Below, in pieces: positions 34,047-43,707 of a stretch of 64,000 nucleotides of DNA. The translations under genes were made by a program, and so were the position numbers. The stretch lies in the NCBI GenBank assembly GCA_001940925.1, contig MSGZ01000012.1:1-64000 (forward strand), read 5' to 3'. Every line of letters starts with the position of its first letter. Position 1 is the stretch's first letter. Source of the stretch: Ruminococcus sp. Phil11. Lineage in GTDB: Bacteria; Bacillota; Clostridia; Oscillospirales; Ruminococcaceae. Below the pieces are notes generated by a model. The model was given only the letters and a program-made list of their open reading frames with translations. It was not told the origin of the DNA and did no database searches.

Positions 34047-35566
34047 AAAGCCGCGAGCTCGGCAAACTGTGCCTTGAGCTGCGGATAGATCTTGCGGTAG
34101 AGCTGATAGTAGCTTTCATAGACCGGAACGGCCTCTGCGTTCGGCGCACAGGTCTTGTCCGTGCCGATGATCGCCTTGCAGGCCTCCGGAACGGAAGCGT
34201 ATTCGCCGGTGCCGACCATTGCAAGGATCGCAACGCCGAGTGCCGGGCCTTCCTTGGACTTCGTGGTCTGGATCGGGCAGCTGAACAGGTCGGCGAGCAT
34301 CTGACGCCACAGCGGGGACGAACCGCCGCCGCCGCAGGCCATCATGTCGTCAACGGTGATATTCATTTCGCGGAACACTTCGAGGCAGTCGCGGAGAGAA
34401 TAGGTCACGCCCTCCATGACCGCACGGAGCATATCGCGCTTCTGATGCATCGCGGAAAGGCCGAAGAACACGCCGCGTGCATTCGCATCGAGATGCGGGG
34501 TGCGCTCGCCCATCAGGTACGGCAGATACAGCAGACGGTTGGAGCCGATCGGAGACTGCTCTGCTTCCTTGTCCATGAGATAGTATTCGTCAACGCCCAT
34601 GCCCTTTGCGGTCTGCTTTTCGGCATCGCAGAAGTTATCGCGGAACCACTTGAGGGAGAGACCCGCGCCCTGCGTCACACCCATGACATGCCATGCGCCC
34701 GGCACGGCACAGCAGAACGTATGCACTCTGCCCTTCGGGTCAATGGAGATCTTGGAGCTGTGTGCAAAGACCACGCCGCTCGTGCCGATCGTGGTAAAGG
34801 CCTTGCCGTCCTCGGCAACGCCGGTACCGATCGCAGCCGCCGCATTGTCGCCCGCACCGCCGACGACCGGCGTGCCCTCTGCAAGACCCGTCAGCTTTGC
34901 CGCTTCCGCGGTCAGCTTGCCGGTGATCTCCGGAGACTCATAGACCTTTGCGAGCAGGCTCTTGTCGATATCAAGCTTTTCGAGCACCTCATCCGACCAG
35001 CAGCGGTTCGGGATATCGAGCAGCTGCATACCGGAAGCGTCCGAGACCTCGGTCGCATATTCGCCGGTGAGGATGAAGCGGATGTAGTCCTTCGGCAGCA
35101 GGATATGTGCGCATTTTGCGTAGTTTTCCGGCTCATTGTTGCGCACCCAGAGGATCTTGGAGGCAGTGAAGCCGGTCAGTGCCGGGTTCGCGGTGATCTC
35201 GATCAGACGCTCTGCGCCGACCTTCGCGGTGATCTCCTCACACTCCTTCGCGGTACGCTGATCGCACCAGATAATGGACTTGCGGATGACCTTGTTCTCC
35301 TTGTCCAGCATGACAAGGCCGTGCATCTGGCCGGAAAGACCGATGCCCTTGACATCGTTCTTATCCACGCCGCTCTTTTCGAGCACGGCTGCCATGGTAT
35401 GCAGCACGGCATTAGCCCAGTCCTGCGGATCCTGCTCTGCATAGCCGTTCTGCGGCTGATAGAGCGGATACTCCTCCGAGGCAGATGCGATCACATTGCC
35501 CTTGCAGTCGAACAGCACCGTTTTGGTACCGCTCGTGCCGATATCTGCGCCAAGATAGTAGTTCAT
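34043..35566 (-). CDS. xylB: Xylulokinase
   Basis: A 507-residue FGGY-family kinase that phosphorylates D-xylulose to xylulose 5-phosphate. It opens with GADIGTSGTK (ATP phosphate loop) and has GLSGQMHGLVMLD, the substrate-binding motif of xylulokinases, and GGAGDNAAAAIGTG and ACGGGGSSPLWRQ of the second domain. The length is typical. AAAGGGGATTTGAGCT precedes the ATG. Xylose isomerase and transporters are not beside it. It follows a membrane protein gene by 66 bases on the same strand. Confidence 0.95.
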   Translation of the reverse strand: MNYYLGADIGTSGTKTVLFDCKGNVIASASEEYPLYQPQNGYAEQDPQDWANAVLHTMAAVLEKSGVDKNDVKGIGLSGQMHGLVMLDKENKVIRKSIIWCDQRTAKECEEITAKVGAERLIEITANPALTGFTASKILWVRNNEPENYAKCAHILLPKDYIRFILTGEYATEVSDASGMQLLDIPNRCWSDEVLEKLDIDKSLLAKVYESPEITGKLTAEAAKLTGLAEGTPVVGGAGDNAAAAIGTGVAEDGKAFTTIGTSGVVFAHSSKISIDPKGRVHTFCCAVPGAWHVMGVTQGAGLSLKWFRDNFCDAEKQTAKGMGVDEYYLMDKEAEQSPIGSNRLLYLPYLMGERTPHLDANARGVFFGLSAMHQKRDMLRAVMEGVTYSLRDCLEVFREMNITVDDMMACGGGGSSPLWRQMLADLFSCPIQTTKSKEGPALGVAILAMVGTGEYASVPEACKAIIGTDKTCAPNAEAVPVYESYYQLYRKIYPQLKAQFAELAAL

Positions 35567-35632
35567 AGCTCAAATCCCCTTTGCATTTTTATATTCTGCA
35601 TCCTGACGGCAGTGCCGCCGGGTTCAGTGCCT

Positions 35633-37027
35633 TTAATCTGCGGTGCTGCTGTCAGCCGCAGCGTTCTTTTTGTCTGCTTTTTTGTCGGCCTTGCTGCCGG
35701 ATTTCTTGTCGTCCTCTTCCTCGTCGCCGTATTTCTCCTTCAGCGCAGCCTCGCGCTCGCGGCGGATCGCATCAAGGTCATAGCCCTCCGGATCGACCGG
35801 CGGGAGCACATTCGGCTCTAAGAACGCCGTCAGCTCACGGTTCGACGGATCGAAGGTACGCTCCAGCATTGCGACATACTCACGGAACACCGGCTTTTCG
35901 CCGACGGTGAGCACCTCATTTTCATCCGGCACGCCGAGCACGGCCAGATTGTCGTCGCTCATGCGGGAGAGGCGCAGATCGTAGGTCGGGTTCAGCCCGA
36001 TCTCGACCATCTTGTCAAAGTCAAGGGAAACGGAAAATTCGTCATCGACGAGCGTCACGCGCAGCAGCTTCGCGAGCTTGGAGTCGATCACGTCGTCATC
36101 CCAGCCGTAGCCGAGCTTGTGCCGCTGCTTGCGGGTAAGCTTGCTGATATTGACATCCTCCGCATAGCCGACGTTCAGGCCGAGCAGCTTCATCTGCTCC
36201 GCGTCGAGCGTAAAGGAAATGTTCGGGTTATGTGCGATCAGCTCTCTGGTGATCTCCGAGCGGGACTGGATCTGCCACTGTGCATCAAAGACATCGAGCG
36301 GACGCTCGTGATAGACCTCCTTGGAATAGCCCTTTGCGTACCATTTGCAGTGCTTGTACTCGATATCCATATCATTCGGTTCAATGGAAACGTAGGTATT
36401 GCCGTCGCCCTGATCGAGCACCTGCACGATCGAATAGCGGTATTTACCGTTATCGGTGACGCCGCGCTTAATGACCTTTTCCTCGGTCGCCGGCTGCAGG
36501 ATGCTCTGCACGGTCAGGAACACGAACGCGCCGAGAATATAGATCATGATAAAGACCGCGCCGAAGATCGTCTTGGGGCCCTCGCGCGTACCGCTCGCAA
36601 GATAGGTCACGGTAATGAGGATCACCAGCGGCACCAGCAGGACCATATACCGGTAATTGAACAGAATGATCGGCAGATAGAAGATCATGGAAAGCATGAT
36701 GACGACGCGCGTCACGATCTGCCGGCGGGTAAAGAGCATGACCGCGCCGAAGAAGATGCAGACTATCGTGACGAGGAAGCAGTACATGCCGCGGTGATCG
36801 GCCGGGATATCCAGCCGGTAGAACATGCTGTAGTATGCCATGCGGACAACGCCCTTAAAATAGAGCAGCGTCAGCAGCGAAACCAGAAACTGGATCACAG
36901 TCAGGAACGATCTGCCGCTTTTGGTCTGCACGGCATCCCTTACACTCCCGATGATATCGCGGAGCTGATCCGCGGGAGCCGCCTGTCTGCCGCGGGGTGC
37001 GGCTTTTTTTCTTGCTTTTGTACTCAT
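35633..37027 (-). CDS. Hypothetical membrane protein with a charged C-terminus
   Basis: A 464-residue protein. A basic N-terminus (Lys/Arg/Ala-rich) leads to about five membrane segments between residues 45 and 190, followed by a large soluble region (200-430) and an extremely charged tail rich in K, D and E. No family is recognised. AAAGGTG precedes the ATG, and the start overlaps the stop of the PcrA-type helicase gene (ATGA). The coupling suggests coexpression but not a shared function. Confidence 0.75.
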   Translation of the reverse strand: MSTKARKKAAPRGRQAAPADQLRDIIGSVRDAVQTKSGRSFLTVIQFLVSLLTLLYFKGVVRMAYYSMFYRLDIPADHRGMYCFLVTIVCIFFGAVMLFTRRQIVTRVVIMLSMIFYLPIILFNYRYMVLLVPLVILITVTYLASGTREGPKTIFGAVFIMIYILGAFVFLTVQSILQPATEEKVIKRGVTDNGKYRYSIVQVLDQGDGNTYVSIEPNDMDIEYKHCKWYAKGYSKEVYHERPLDVFDAQWQIQSRSEITRELIAHNPNISFTLDAEQMKLLGLNVGYAEDVNISKLTRKQRHKLGYGWDDDVIDSKLAKLLRVTLVDDEFSVSLDFDKMVEIGLNPTYDLRLSRMSDDNLAVLGVPDENEVLTVGEKPVFREYVAMLERTFDPSNRELTAFLEPNVLPPVDPEGYDLDAIRREREAALKEKYGDEEEDDKKSGSKADKKADKKNAAADSSTAD

Positions 37028-39408
37028 GATGACACCTTTCGGATTCGGGCATATTTTGCCATGATTTTTTTGGTACCGGCCTGATCGAACGCGATCTCCA
37101 GCAGAGAATCGCCGCCCATCTGCGATACCGAAAGCACAGTTCCCTCACCGTGCACAAAGCTTTTGACGCGGTCGCCGGGGGCAAAGCTGACGGAAAGCTC
37201 CGCAGCGGATGCCTGCGGCTTTTTCCACGGGTCTGCGATGCGAGTGCTGCCGGTACCCGCGCTGCTGCCGCCGTGCAGCTTCGGCATTGCGGGATTCACC
37301 TGCTCCACCGCATCGGGGTCCATTTCCCGCAGGAAGCGCGAGGCTGAATTGGAGGCCGTCTGACCGAACAGCATCCGGTAGGAGGCCGTCGTGATGCAGA
37401 GCTCTCTTTTGGCACGGGTCACCGCAACATAAGCGAGCCGCCGCTCCTCCTCGATCTCCTCCTCGCTGTCCATGCTGCGCCGTCCGGGGAAGATGCCTTC
37501 CTCAACGCCGACCAGAAAGACCTTTTCAAATTCCAGACCCTTCGCAGCGTGGATCGTCATGAGCGTCATCGCGTCCTGCGATTCGTCCGCCCTGTCCTGA
37601 TCGGTATAGAGGGAGATCTCCTCAAGAAAGCCGTTGAGCGAAGGCTCCTCGCCCTCGTTCTCGGCGGTATTGATGTAGGAAAGAATGCTGGTTTTCAGTT
37701 CGCGGACATTCTCGATGCGCGTCTCGCCTTCTTCGCCGAGCGAAACGAGCATGTCCATGTAGCCGGTCACATCCAGCAGCGTATCGTAAAAATCGTCGAG
37801 CGTCTGCTCGGCGGCAGCGTCAATGAGCTCATCGAACATCGCGCCTGCCTGCCGGAGCGCATTGGCGCCTCTGGAAAGCACCGGATAGGAATCCGCAGTC
37901 TGCAGCACCTCGACCGGCGTGATATTCAGATCCTGCGAAATTTTCTGGATATTGGCGAGCGACTGCGCACCGATGCCGCGCTTCGGCTCATTGATGATGC
38001 GGGAGAACCGCAGCAGATCATGCGGGTTGTTGACCACGCACATATAGGCAATGATATCCTTGATCTCCTTGCGGTCAAAGAAGCGCAGACCGCCGTAAAT
38101 GCGGTACGGGATATTCGCCTGTGCGAGATACCGTTCCAGCGTATTGGAGAGCGCGTGCGTGCGGTATAAGACCGCGTAGTCGCTGTATTTTCCGCCTGCC
38201 GCAACGCCCTTTGCGACGGCATCCGCCACATAGCGTGCTTCCTCGTTCTGGTCGGCCGCGCGGTACCATCTGACCTTGTCGCCCTCGGCGAGGTCGGTCC
38301 AGAGGGTCTTGTCCTTGCGCCCGATATTATGCTTGATGACCGAATTGGCCGCACGCAGGATCTGCTTGGTCGAGCGGTAATTCTGCTCGAGCCGGATGAC
38401 CTTGCAGTCCGGGAACTGCGACTCGAACGAGAGGATGTTCTCGATCGTCGCGCCGCGGAATTTATAGATGCTCTGGTCGTCGTCGCCAACCACGCAGAGA
38501 TTTCTGTGCTGCTCGGCAAGCAGCCGGATCAGCTCATACTGTGCGGGGTTCGTATCCTGATACTCGTCCACGAGCAGATACCGGCACCGGTTCTGATATT
38601 TTTCGAGCACATCGGGATTTTCGCGGAAGAGCCGCACCGTCAGTGCGATGATATCGTCAAAGTCAACGGCATTGGATTCCAGCAGTCTGCGCTGATATGC
38701 CGCATAGATCTGCGCGATCTTGCCCTTGCGGAAGTCGCCGTCGGCCTCGCGCAGCATATCTTCGGGGGAAAGCAGCCTGTCCTTCGCCCGTCCGATCTCA
38801 TGCGCGACGGACTTTGCGGGAAAGGCCTTTTCCATATTGTATCCCCTGCTGCGCTCCTGCAGCGAAGGGTCTTTCAGACAGTCCGCGATCACGCGCTGAC
38901 TGTCATCGGCATCATAGATCGTAAAGTCGCCCGAATAGCCGAGCCGGTCGATATGCTGCCGTAAAATGCGGACGCACGCGCTGTGGAAGGTCGCCGCCCA
39001 GACATCCCCGGCGGATTCGCCGAGCATCATTTCGAGGCGGTTTTTGAGCTCCGCCGCCGCTTTATTGGTAAAGGTAATGGCAAGGATGCGCCAGCCGGGA
39101 ACGGGCGCAAACCCGAGCAGCTCTGTCAGACGCTGCTCGTCGGGCTCCGCAGAGCCGTCCGCGACCTGCTCCAGAAACGCAAGGTCCTCCGGTGAAGGCG
39201 GCGGCACCTCGCCGTAATAGGCATCCCCGAAGCGCATCATGAACGCAATGCGGTTGACGATCGCAGTGGTCTTGCCGCTGCCCGCGCCCGCCAGCACGCT
39301 GACCGGCCCCCGCACGGTGCGCACGGCCTCCTGCTGCGGCGGGTTCAGCCCCTTCGCCGCCAGATACCGTGTCAGTGCTGCCTGTTTGATTTGGGTCATG
39401 CTCTGCAT
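37024..39408 (-). CDS. pcrA: UvrD/PcrA-type DNA helicase
   Basis: A 794-residue SF1A helicase. The start at 39408 is chosen since GGAGCATACG precedes it and the longer frame is rich in rare, untypical sequence. Walker A is GAGSGKTT near residue 45, followed by motif Ia ITFTNKAA, Walker B/motif II LVDEYQDTN, motif III GDDDQSIYKFRGA, motif IV EQNYRS, motif V MTIHAAKGLEF and motif VI AYVAVTRAK. A C-terminal Tudor-like region (FAPGDRVKSFVHGEGTVLSV) binds RNA polymerase in PcrA. It unwinds DNA in repair and clears recombination intermediates. Confidence 0.94.
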   Translation of the reverse strand: MQSMTQIKQAALTRYLAAKGLNPPQQEAVRTVRGPVSVLAGAGSGKTTAIVNRIAFMMRFGDAYYGEVPPPSPEDLAFLEQVADGSAEPDEQRLTELLGFAPVPGWRILAITFTNKAAAELKNRLEMMLGESAGDVWAATFHSACVRILRQHIDRLGYSGDFTIYDADDSQRVIADCLKDPSLQERSRGYNMEKAFPAKSVAHEIGRAKDRLLSPEDMLREADGDFRKGKIAQIYAAYQRRLLESNAVDFDDIIALTVRLFRENPDVLEKYQNRCRYLLVDEYQDTNPAQYELIRLLAEQHRNLCVVGDDDQSIYKFRGATIENILSFESQFPDCKVIRLEQNYRSTKQILRAANSVIKHNIGRKDKTLWTDLAEGDKVRWYRAADQNEEARYVADAVAKGVAAGGKYSDYAVLYRTHALSNTLERYLAQANIPYRIYGGLRFFDRKEIKDIIAYMCVVNNPHDLLRFSRIINEPKRGIGAQSLANIQKISQDLNITPVEVLQTADSYPVLSRGANALRQAGAMFDELIDAAAEQTLDDFYDTLLDVTGYMDMLVSLGEEGETRIENVRELKTSILSYINTAENEGEEPSLNGFLEEISLYTDQDRADESQDAMTLMTIHAAKGLEFEKVFLVGVEEGIFPGRRSMDSEEEIEEERRLAYVAVTRAKRELCITTASYRMLFGQTASNSASRFLREMDPDAVEQVNPAMPKLHGGSSAGTGSTRIADPWKKPQASAAELSVSFAPGDRVKSFVHGEGTVLSVSQMGGDSLLEIAFDQAGTKKIMAKYARIRKVSS

Positions 39409-39511
39409 CGTATGCTCCGACTCCGTTCCTTTCTGATAGCATGAAACCGGAATGCCGCACCCGCGCAGAAAACGCATCCGCCGCAGGACATACTTCCGGC
39501 AATACGACTTT

Positions 39512-39517
39512 ATTATA
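39512..39517 (-). promoter_or_regulatory. Probable -10 box of the pcrA operon
   Basis: A perfect TATAAT on the minus strand. The matching -35 (TTTTCA, 17 bp upstream) is weak. Confidence 0.45.
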
Positions 39518-39676
39518 TCACAAAACTGCGGAATTGAAAAGTCCTTCCGGAAAAATTTTCGCTTTTTTTCATATTTCCCCTGCAAGCCTTCGGGATATTC
39601 CCGCAATTTGACCGGATTTTCATGATAGTTTTCTTAATTTTGAAAAATAGGGCTTTCTTTTTTTGTGATTTTCATG

Positions 39677-39682
39677 TATAAT
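39677..39682 (+). promoter_or_regulatory. Probable -10 box of the AI-2E operon
   Basis: TATAAT on the plus strand, preceded by a T-rich stretch without a clear -35. The divergent pcrA and AI-2E genes are separated by about 325 bases that otherwise show no gene. Confidence 0.45.
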
Positions 39683-39733
39683 AGAGGTAAGCAGCTGTAT
39701 CTCCCGAACTGTGAAAGGAAGGCATTGCCTGTT

Positions 39734-41125
39734 ATGAAATTCCGTTTGGACGAACGCCAGCGCGGCTACACAAGGATCGCGATCTGGACGTTTACAATGT
39801 GCCTGGTGATCGGCATAGCAGTCTGGCGGCTCGATTCCCTGCTCGGCTTTCTGCGCGATGTGCTGCGCGTCATGGCACCGGTGCTGATCGGCCTGATCGC
39901 AGCCTATCTGCTGAGCCCGCTGCAGAACTGGGCAGAGCAGAAGATCGGCCTGCTGACCGACCGCAAGACGCCGCATCCGCGGTTAAAGCGCGGGCTTTCG
40001 GTCGCGGCGGCCGTGCTGGTGCTGATCATCGCGATCGTCGGACTGGTCGCGTCGATCGTGCCGGAGCTGATCTCCAGCATCAAGAATCTCCTTGTGAATC
40101 TTCCGGAATACCTGACCAGCATGAGCGACTGGATCAATGCGCACATCGCCTCCCTGAAGGGCGACCAGCCGCAGCTTTACTCGGTGCTTGTCTCGGTCTG
40201 GGATTCCGCACAGAACGCCCTCAACAATTTCGCCGACCAGTTTGAGCCGAAGCTGGACAGCATCGCAAGCGGCGGCGCAGACCTCATCAGCATCGTCACG
40301 AGCGGCGCGGTCTCCATTTTCAAATGGTTCACGAACATCCTGCTCGGGCTCATCATCACGATCTACCTGCTCTACAATAAGGAACGCTATCTCGCACAGG
40401 CGCGGAAGGTGCTTTACGCCACGCTCCCGGAGGAAAAGGTACACGGCTTCCTGCGCATCGGCTCGCATGTGAGCTATACGTTCATGCACTTTTTCTCCGG
40501 CAAGACGCTGGATTCGTTCCTGATCGCCCTGCTGTGCTTCATCGGCATGACGATCCTGAAAATGCCGTATGTCACGCTGATCTCGATCCTGGTCGGCGTC
40601 ACGAACATCATCCCGTTCTTCGGCCCGATCATCGGTGCAGTACCGAGTGCGCTTCTGATTTTGCTTTCGGAGCCGCGCAAGGTCATCCCGTTCGTCATCT
40701 TTATTCTGGTGCTCCAGCAGTTTGACGGCAACTTCCTCGGCCCGAAGATCCTCGGCGATTCGCTGGGTCTGCCGATGTTCTGGATCCTCTTTGCGATCAC
40801 GATCGGCGGCGGCATGTTCGGATTCATCGGCATGGTCGCGTTCGTGCCGCTGTTCGCAGCGGTCTACGCGCTGTTCTCGGACTTCCTGAGCGAGCGGCTG
40901 CACAAAAAGGGTCTGCCGCCGGAGACCGAGTGCTATATGACAAATGAGATACACTATTCCGCAGCGAAAAAACCTGCTGAGGAGGACATCAAACCCGCGG
41001 AAACAGCAGAATCCGCGGAGACAGAAGCATCTGCGGAAGCCGGCACAGAAACAGCGGGTGCTGAGCCTGCAGCTCCGGCAGAAGAAGGAGACGACGATGA
41101 GGACGATCCGGACGAGGGCAGGTGA
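39734..41125 (+). CDS. AI-2E family transporter
   Basis: A 463-residue membrane protein of the AI-2E/PerM type (about seven to eight segments). Family features are LLGFLRDVLRVMAPVLIGLIAAYLLSPL at the start, LDSFLIALLCFIGM in the middle, GVTNIIPFFGPIIGAVPSA and ILVLQQFDGNFLGPKILGDSLGLPMFW near the end. The family name comes from a putative autoinducer-2 exporter, but members also include Na+/H+ antiporters, so the substrate is open. The C-terminal tail is Ala/Glu-rich. GAAAGGAAGG precedes the ATG. It overlaps the next start by 29 bases. Confidence 0.88.
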   Translation: MKFRLDERQRGYTRIAIWTFTMCLVIGIAVWRLDSLLGFLRDVLRVMAPVLIGLIAAYLLSPLQNWAEQKIGLLTDRKTPHPRLKRGLSVAAAVLVLIIAIVGLVASIVPELISSIKNLLVNLPEYLTSMSDWINAHIASLKGDQPQLYSVLVSVWDSAQNALNNFADQFEPKLDSIASGGADLISIVTSGAVSIFKWFTNILLGLIITIYLLYNKERYLAQARKVLYATLPEEKVHGFLRIGSHVSYTFMHFFSGKTLDSFLIALLCFIGMTILKMPYVTLISILVGVTNIIPFFGPIIGAVPSALLILLSEPRKVIPFVIFILVLQQFDGNFLGPKILGDSLGLPMFWILFAITIGGGMFGFIGMVAFVPLFAAVYALFSDFLSERLHKKGLPPETECYMTNEIHYSAAKKPAEEDIKPAETAESAETEASAEAGTETAGAEPAAPAEEGDDDEDDPDEGR

Positions 41126-41972
41126 AGCACTCTCCGAGCAGGAGAAGGAACTTTTCTCTGAGATCAGCGAAAAGATCGGCAGACGGTTCCGCCGCATAGT
41201 GCTGATCTGGCTCGGCGTCACGGTCTGGTTTGCCGTGCTGCTCGGTGTCCTCACATATTTCCGCTCGCGTATTTCCCCGCTGTTCACGGTATCCCTTGTG
41301 ATCGCTGCAGGGATCTTTGTGCTGTGGATCATGGTGAGCATCACAGAGCAGAAGTGGGATGACGACCTGCCGCCCGCGCCGACGCCGGACGGCGCACAGC
41401 GTCTCATGGATGAGGCCTGCCGGAAGGAACAGCAAGCCCTGAAAAACGAGCGCGGCACCCTGCTGATCGCAGGATTCTTCCTGATCGCATTCAGCCCGGT
41501 TTTTCTGCTGCTCGCCGTGCTCCGCGCATACTTTGCAAAGGAACGCCCCGGCACGGCGCACTGTGCCGCCGAATACTATGCGGCAAATCTGGCGCGCGTC
41601 ATCAATACGGCTGCACTTGCCGTTATGCTGTTTGCACTGACCGGCATGATGCTCCCGATGCTCTGGCAGCACTGGGGGTACAGCAAGGTCAGCTCCCTGA
41701 ACATGGCCGCGCGCGGCATTCTCCGTGCCGCATCTTCCTATCAGGCTGATCTGGACATGGAGGAGCGTCCGCTGCTGAAAACGACGGTCGTCGCCCCCGG
41801 AGAGCCCTGCGAACGCGGCACGCTGCAGTACGGGATGTCGGTCTATTATCCCGAACTTCGGACGGAAAAGCTCTGGTATGCGATCGTCGTCGATGAAGAA
41901 GGCGGGATCACGGAAGCATACTGCAGCTATTCGCCGCTGACCGAAGCGGATCCTTGTCCCGACAAATTTTGA
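41097..41972 (+). CDS. Hypothetical membrane protein, AI-2E operon
   Basis: A 291-residue protein. The start at 41097 inside the AI-2E gene is chosen for GAAGGAGACGACG. It has two pairs of membrane segments (about 30-85 and 140-200), then an extracellular-type region with MAARGILRAASSYQADLDMEE, resembling the helix-plus-stalk of pilin-like or sporulation-type accessory proteins. A similar stretch occurs in the next protein (MNTTAKQILTAANTALEDMQ), hinting at relatedness. Function unknown. Confidence 0.7.
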   Translation: MRTIRTRAGEALSEQEKELFSEISEKIGRRFRRIVLIWLGVTVWFAVLLGVLTYFRSRISPLFTVSLVIAAGIFVLWIMVSITEQKWDDDLPPAPTPDGAQRLMDEACRKEQQALKNERGTLLIAGFFLIAFSPVFLLLAVLRAYFAKERPGTAHCAAEYYAANLARVINTAALAVMLFALTGMMLPMLWQHWGYSKVSSLNMAARGILRAASSYQADLDMEERPLLKTTVVAPGEPCERGTLQYGMSVYYPELRTEKLWYAIVVDEEGGITEAYCSYSPLTEADPCPDKF

Positions 41973-42069
41973 TGCGCAGTGCAAGCTTGCATCCTCCCCG
42001 CTGCATTCCCGCGAGGTCATTGGTTACGGGAGCGAAAAACAGCACGCAAAATGACAAAAGGAGGCCGGC

Positions 42070-42744
42070 ATGAACGATGAAAACGCCCGGCGCAGGATCG
42101 TCCTTACAAGCCTGCCGCTGACCGCCCTGTTCACAGCCGCCGTTCTGTTTTTCGGCCTGCGGTATGCGGAGATCGAACCGCTCGTCTTTCTGGCCGCCGC
42201 GCTGATCCTGATCGTCTCCGCCGCGGTCACGGGAAAGCTGCTGAAAACGTATCGACAGCCGCGCTGGATCCTCTTTGTCTGGATCCTCCCCGCAGTGATC
42301 CTGCTCGGCTATATGATCCTGTCAATGATGATGCAGTATCCGGCCAACAGCAAGCGGATCAGCATGAACACGACCGCAAAGCAGATCCTGACCGCCGCTA
42401 ACACCGCACTGGAGGATATGCAGAAAGCGGGCAGTCCCGTTCCGGAAAGCCCGTACATCATCCAGATCGGCGACACCCCGGAGCCGGATTCCCTTGCAGG
42501 CCGCATCGCATATTATTTCAGCGATGTCACAAAAATCAAGTCCTATGCGCTTCTGCTGCAGCAGACGGATGACGGCGTCCGTGCAGCAGAAGCCTGTTAT
42601 TCGTTCGATATCGCCCTGACACCGGATACGCTGACCGAAACGCCGAAAGAAGTGCAGCTTGACCAGCTCGGCAGACTGTACCGTCAGAAGCCGCTGGTTT
42701 TCCGGTACACCGCCGGGCAGACCCTTGCAGATTCACAGCCGTAA
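42070..42744 (+). CDS. Hypothetical membrane protein, likely paralog of the preceding one
   Basis: A 224-residue protein with three membrane segments (about 10-100) and a C-terminal extracytoplasmic domain. AAAAGGAGGCCGGC precedes the ATG. It follows the preceding gene by 97 bases and precedes the zinc-ribbon gene by 24. The similar helix after the last membrane segment supports a common origin with the preceding gene. Function unknown. Confidence 0.7.
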   Translation: MNDENARRRIVLTSLPLTALFTAAVLFFGLRYAEIEPLVFLAAALILIVSAAVTGKLLKTYRQPRWILFVWILPAVILLGYMILSMMMQYPANSKRISMNTTAKQILTAANTALEDMQKAGSPVPESPYIIQIGDTPEPDSLAGRIAYYFSDVTKIKSYALLLQQTDDGVRAAEACYSFDIALTPDTLTETPKEVQLDQLGRLYRQKPLVFRYTAGQTLADSQP

Positions 42745-42768
42745 CGACCGTCCCACGGAGGGAGCAAT

Positions 42769-43506
42769 ATGAAACAGTTTGAGAAAGATGACATTATTGA
42801 TGTAGCATTCCAGACCGCGACCGATGCAGAGCTGTTTGCATCGCAGCCGCAGGCGCAGGCGAAAACGCCGGAGCAGGCAGCGCAGGAAAGCGAGGACGCT
42901 CTGCGCGCATTATCCGAGGAGGTCATGAAGGACCCGGCGCGCTGCTTCTGCCGGAACTGCGGCCAGCCGATCTTAAAGGACGCGAGCGTCTGTGTCCACT
43001 GCAATTACGTGGTCAACCCGATCGCACTGCAGCAGGGGCAGCGGCTCGTCCGCGCAAGGCGGGAAAGCTATCAGAGCAAATCACATGTCCGCATCCGGCA
43101 GTTTATCACGAACCTGACCGGCATTGATCTGGAAACGCCGCAGGAAAAAGCACGCTGGACGGTGCGGAAGCAGGCATATCATTTTGAGACAGAGGGCACG
43201 GTCTACTGTACGAACTGCGGCCGCGAGGTCGATCCGGGCGCGAGCGTATGCGTCGCGTGCAATTACGTGCTGAACCCGCTGGCGGTACAGCGCGCGCAGA
43301 TGGCAGTCCGCGACCGCACGGCGAAGCTTTCGCGCAAAGACCTCATCAAGAGCATCCTGATCCCGGGCTACGGGCGCAAAATGTATCAGATGTATGCGCA
43401 GCGGAGGCCGCAGATCGCGCTCCCCTGCCGCAAGGCGGGATACGTGAACATGGGTCTGATCGCCGCCGCCGCGGTCATCATCCTGACGATCCTGTCGAAT
43501 CTGTAA
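42769..43506 (+). CDS. Double zinc-ribbon protein with C-terminal membrane anchor
   Basis: A 245-residue protein. Two zinc ribbons of the form CxxCG...CxxC are visible: CRNCGQPILKDASVCVHC (near 60-80) and CTNCGREVDPGASVCVAC (near 145-165), both followed by N-Y-V-[VL]-N-P. The repeated block suggests an internal duplication. The C-terminus is a single membrane segment (LIAAAAVIILTILSNL). ACGGAGGGAGCAAT precedes the ATG. It may tether the ribbons to the membrane beside the transporter; this is inference. Confidence 0.8.
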   Translation: MKQFEKDDIIDVAFQTATDAELFASQPQAQAKTPEQAAQESEDALRALSEEVMKDPARCFCRNCGQPILKDASVCVHCNYVVNPIALQQGQRLVRARRESYQSKSHVRIRQFITNLTGIDLETPQEKARWTVRKQAYHFETEGTVYCTNCGREVDPGASVCVACNYVLNPLAVQRAQMAVRDRTAKLSRKDLIKSILIPGYGRKMYQMYAQRRPQIALPCRKAGYVNMGLIAAAAVIILTILSNL

Positions 43507-43583
43507 AGGCCGGCCGAACGGAGAATCAAACGAACGGAAAAAACAGTGCTGAATCCTGATTTGCTTCAGCAGCCGGAAAAGCA

Positions 43584-43617
43584 AATGCCCCGGAGCACAA
43601 AAATGCTTCGGGGCATT
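43584..43617. terminator. Bidirectional terminator between convergent genes
   Basis: A 14-bp stem AATGCCCCGGAGCA / TGCTTCGGGGCATT with one G-T wobble and a CAAAAA loop, flanked by A/T-rich sequence on both sides. It separates the plus-strand zinc-ribbon gene from the minus-strand patatin gene. Confidence 0.75.
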
Positions 43618-43707
43618 CATTCTGTACGGACGTCCGTCTTATGACCGGCGTCCGTTTGTTTTCAGCGGGATCGGCGCGGCGCACTCCGGCGCAGAGCCCG
43701 TTCCGCA

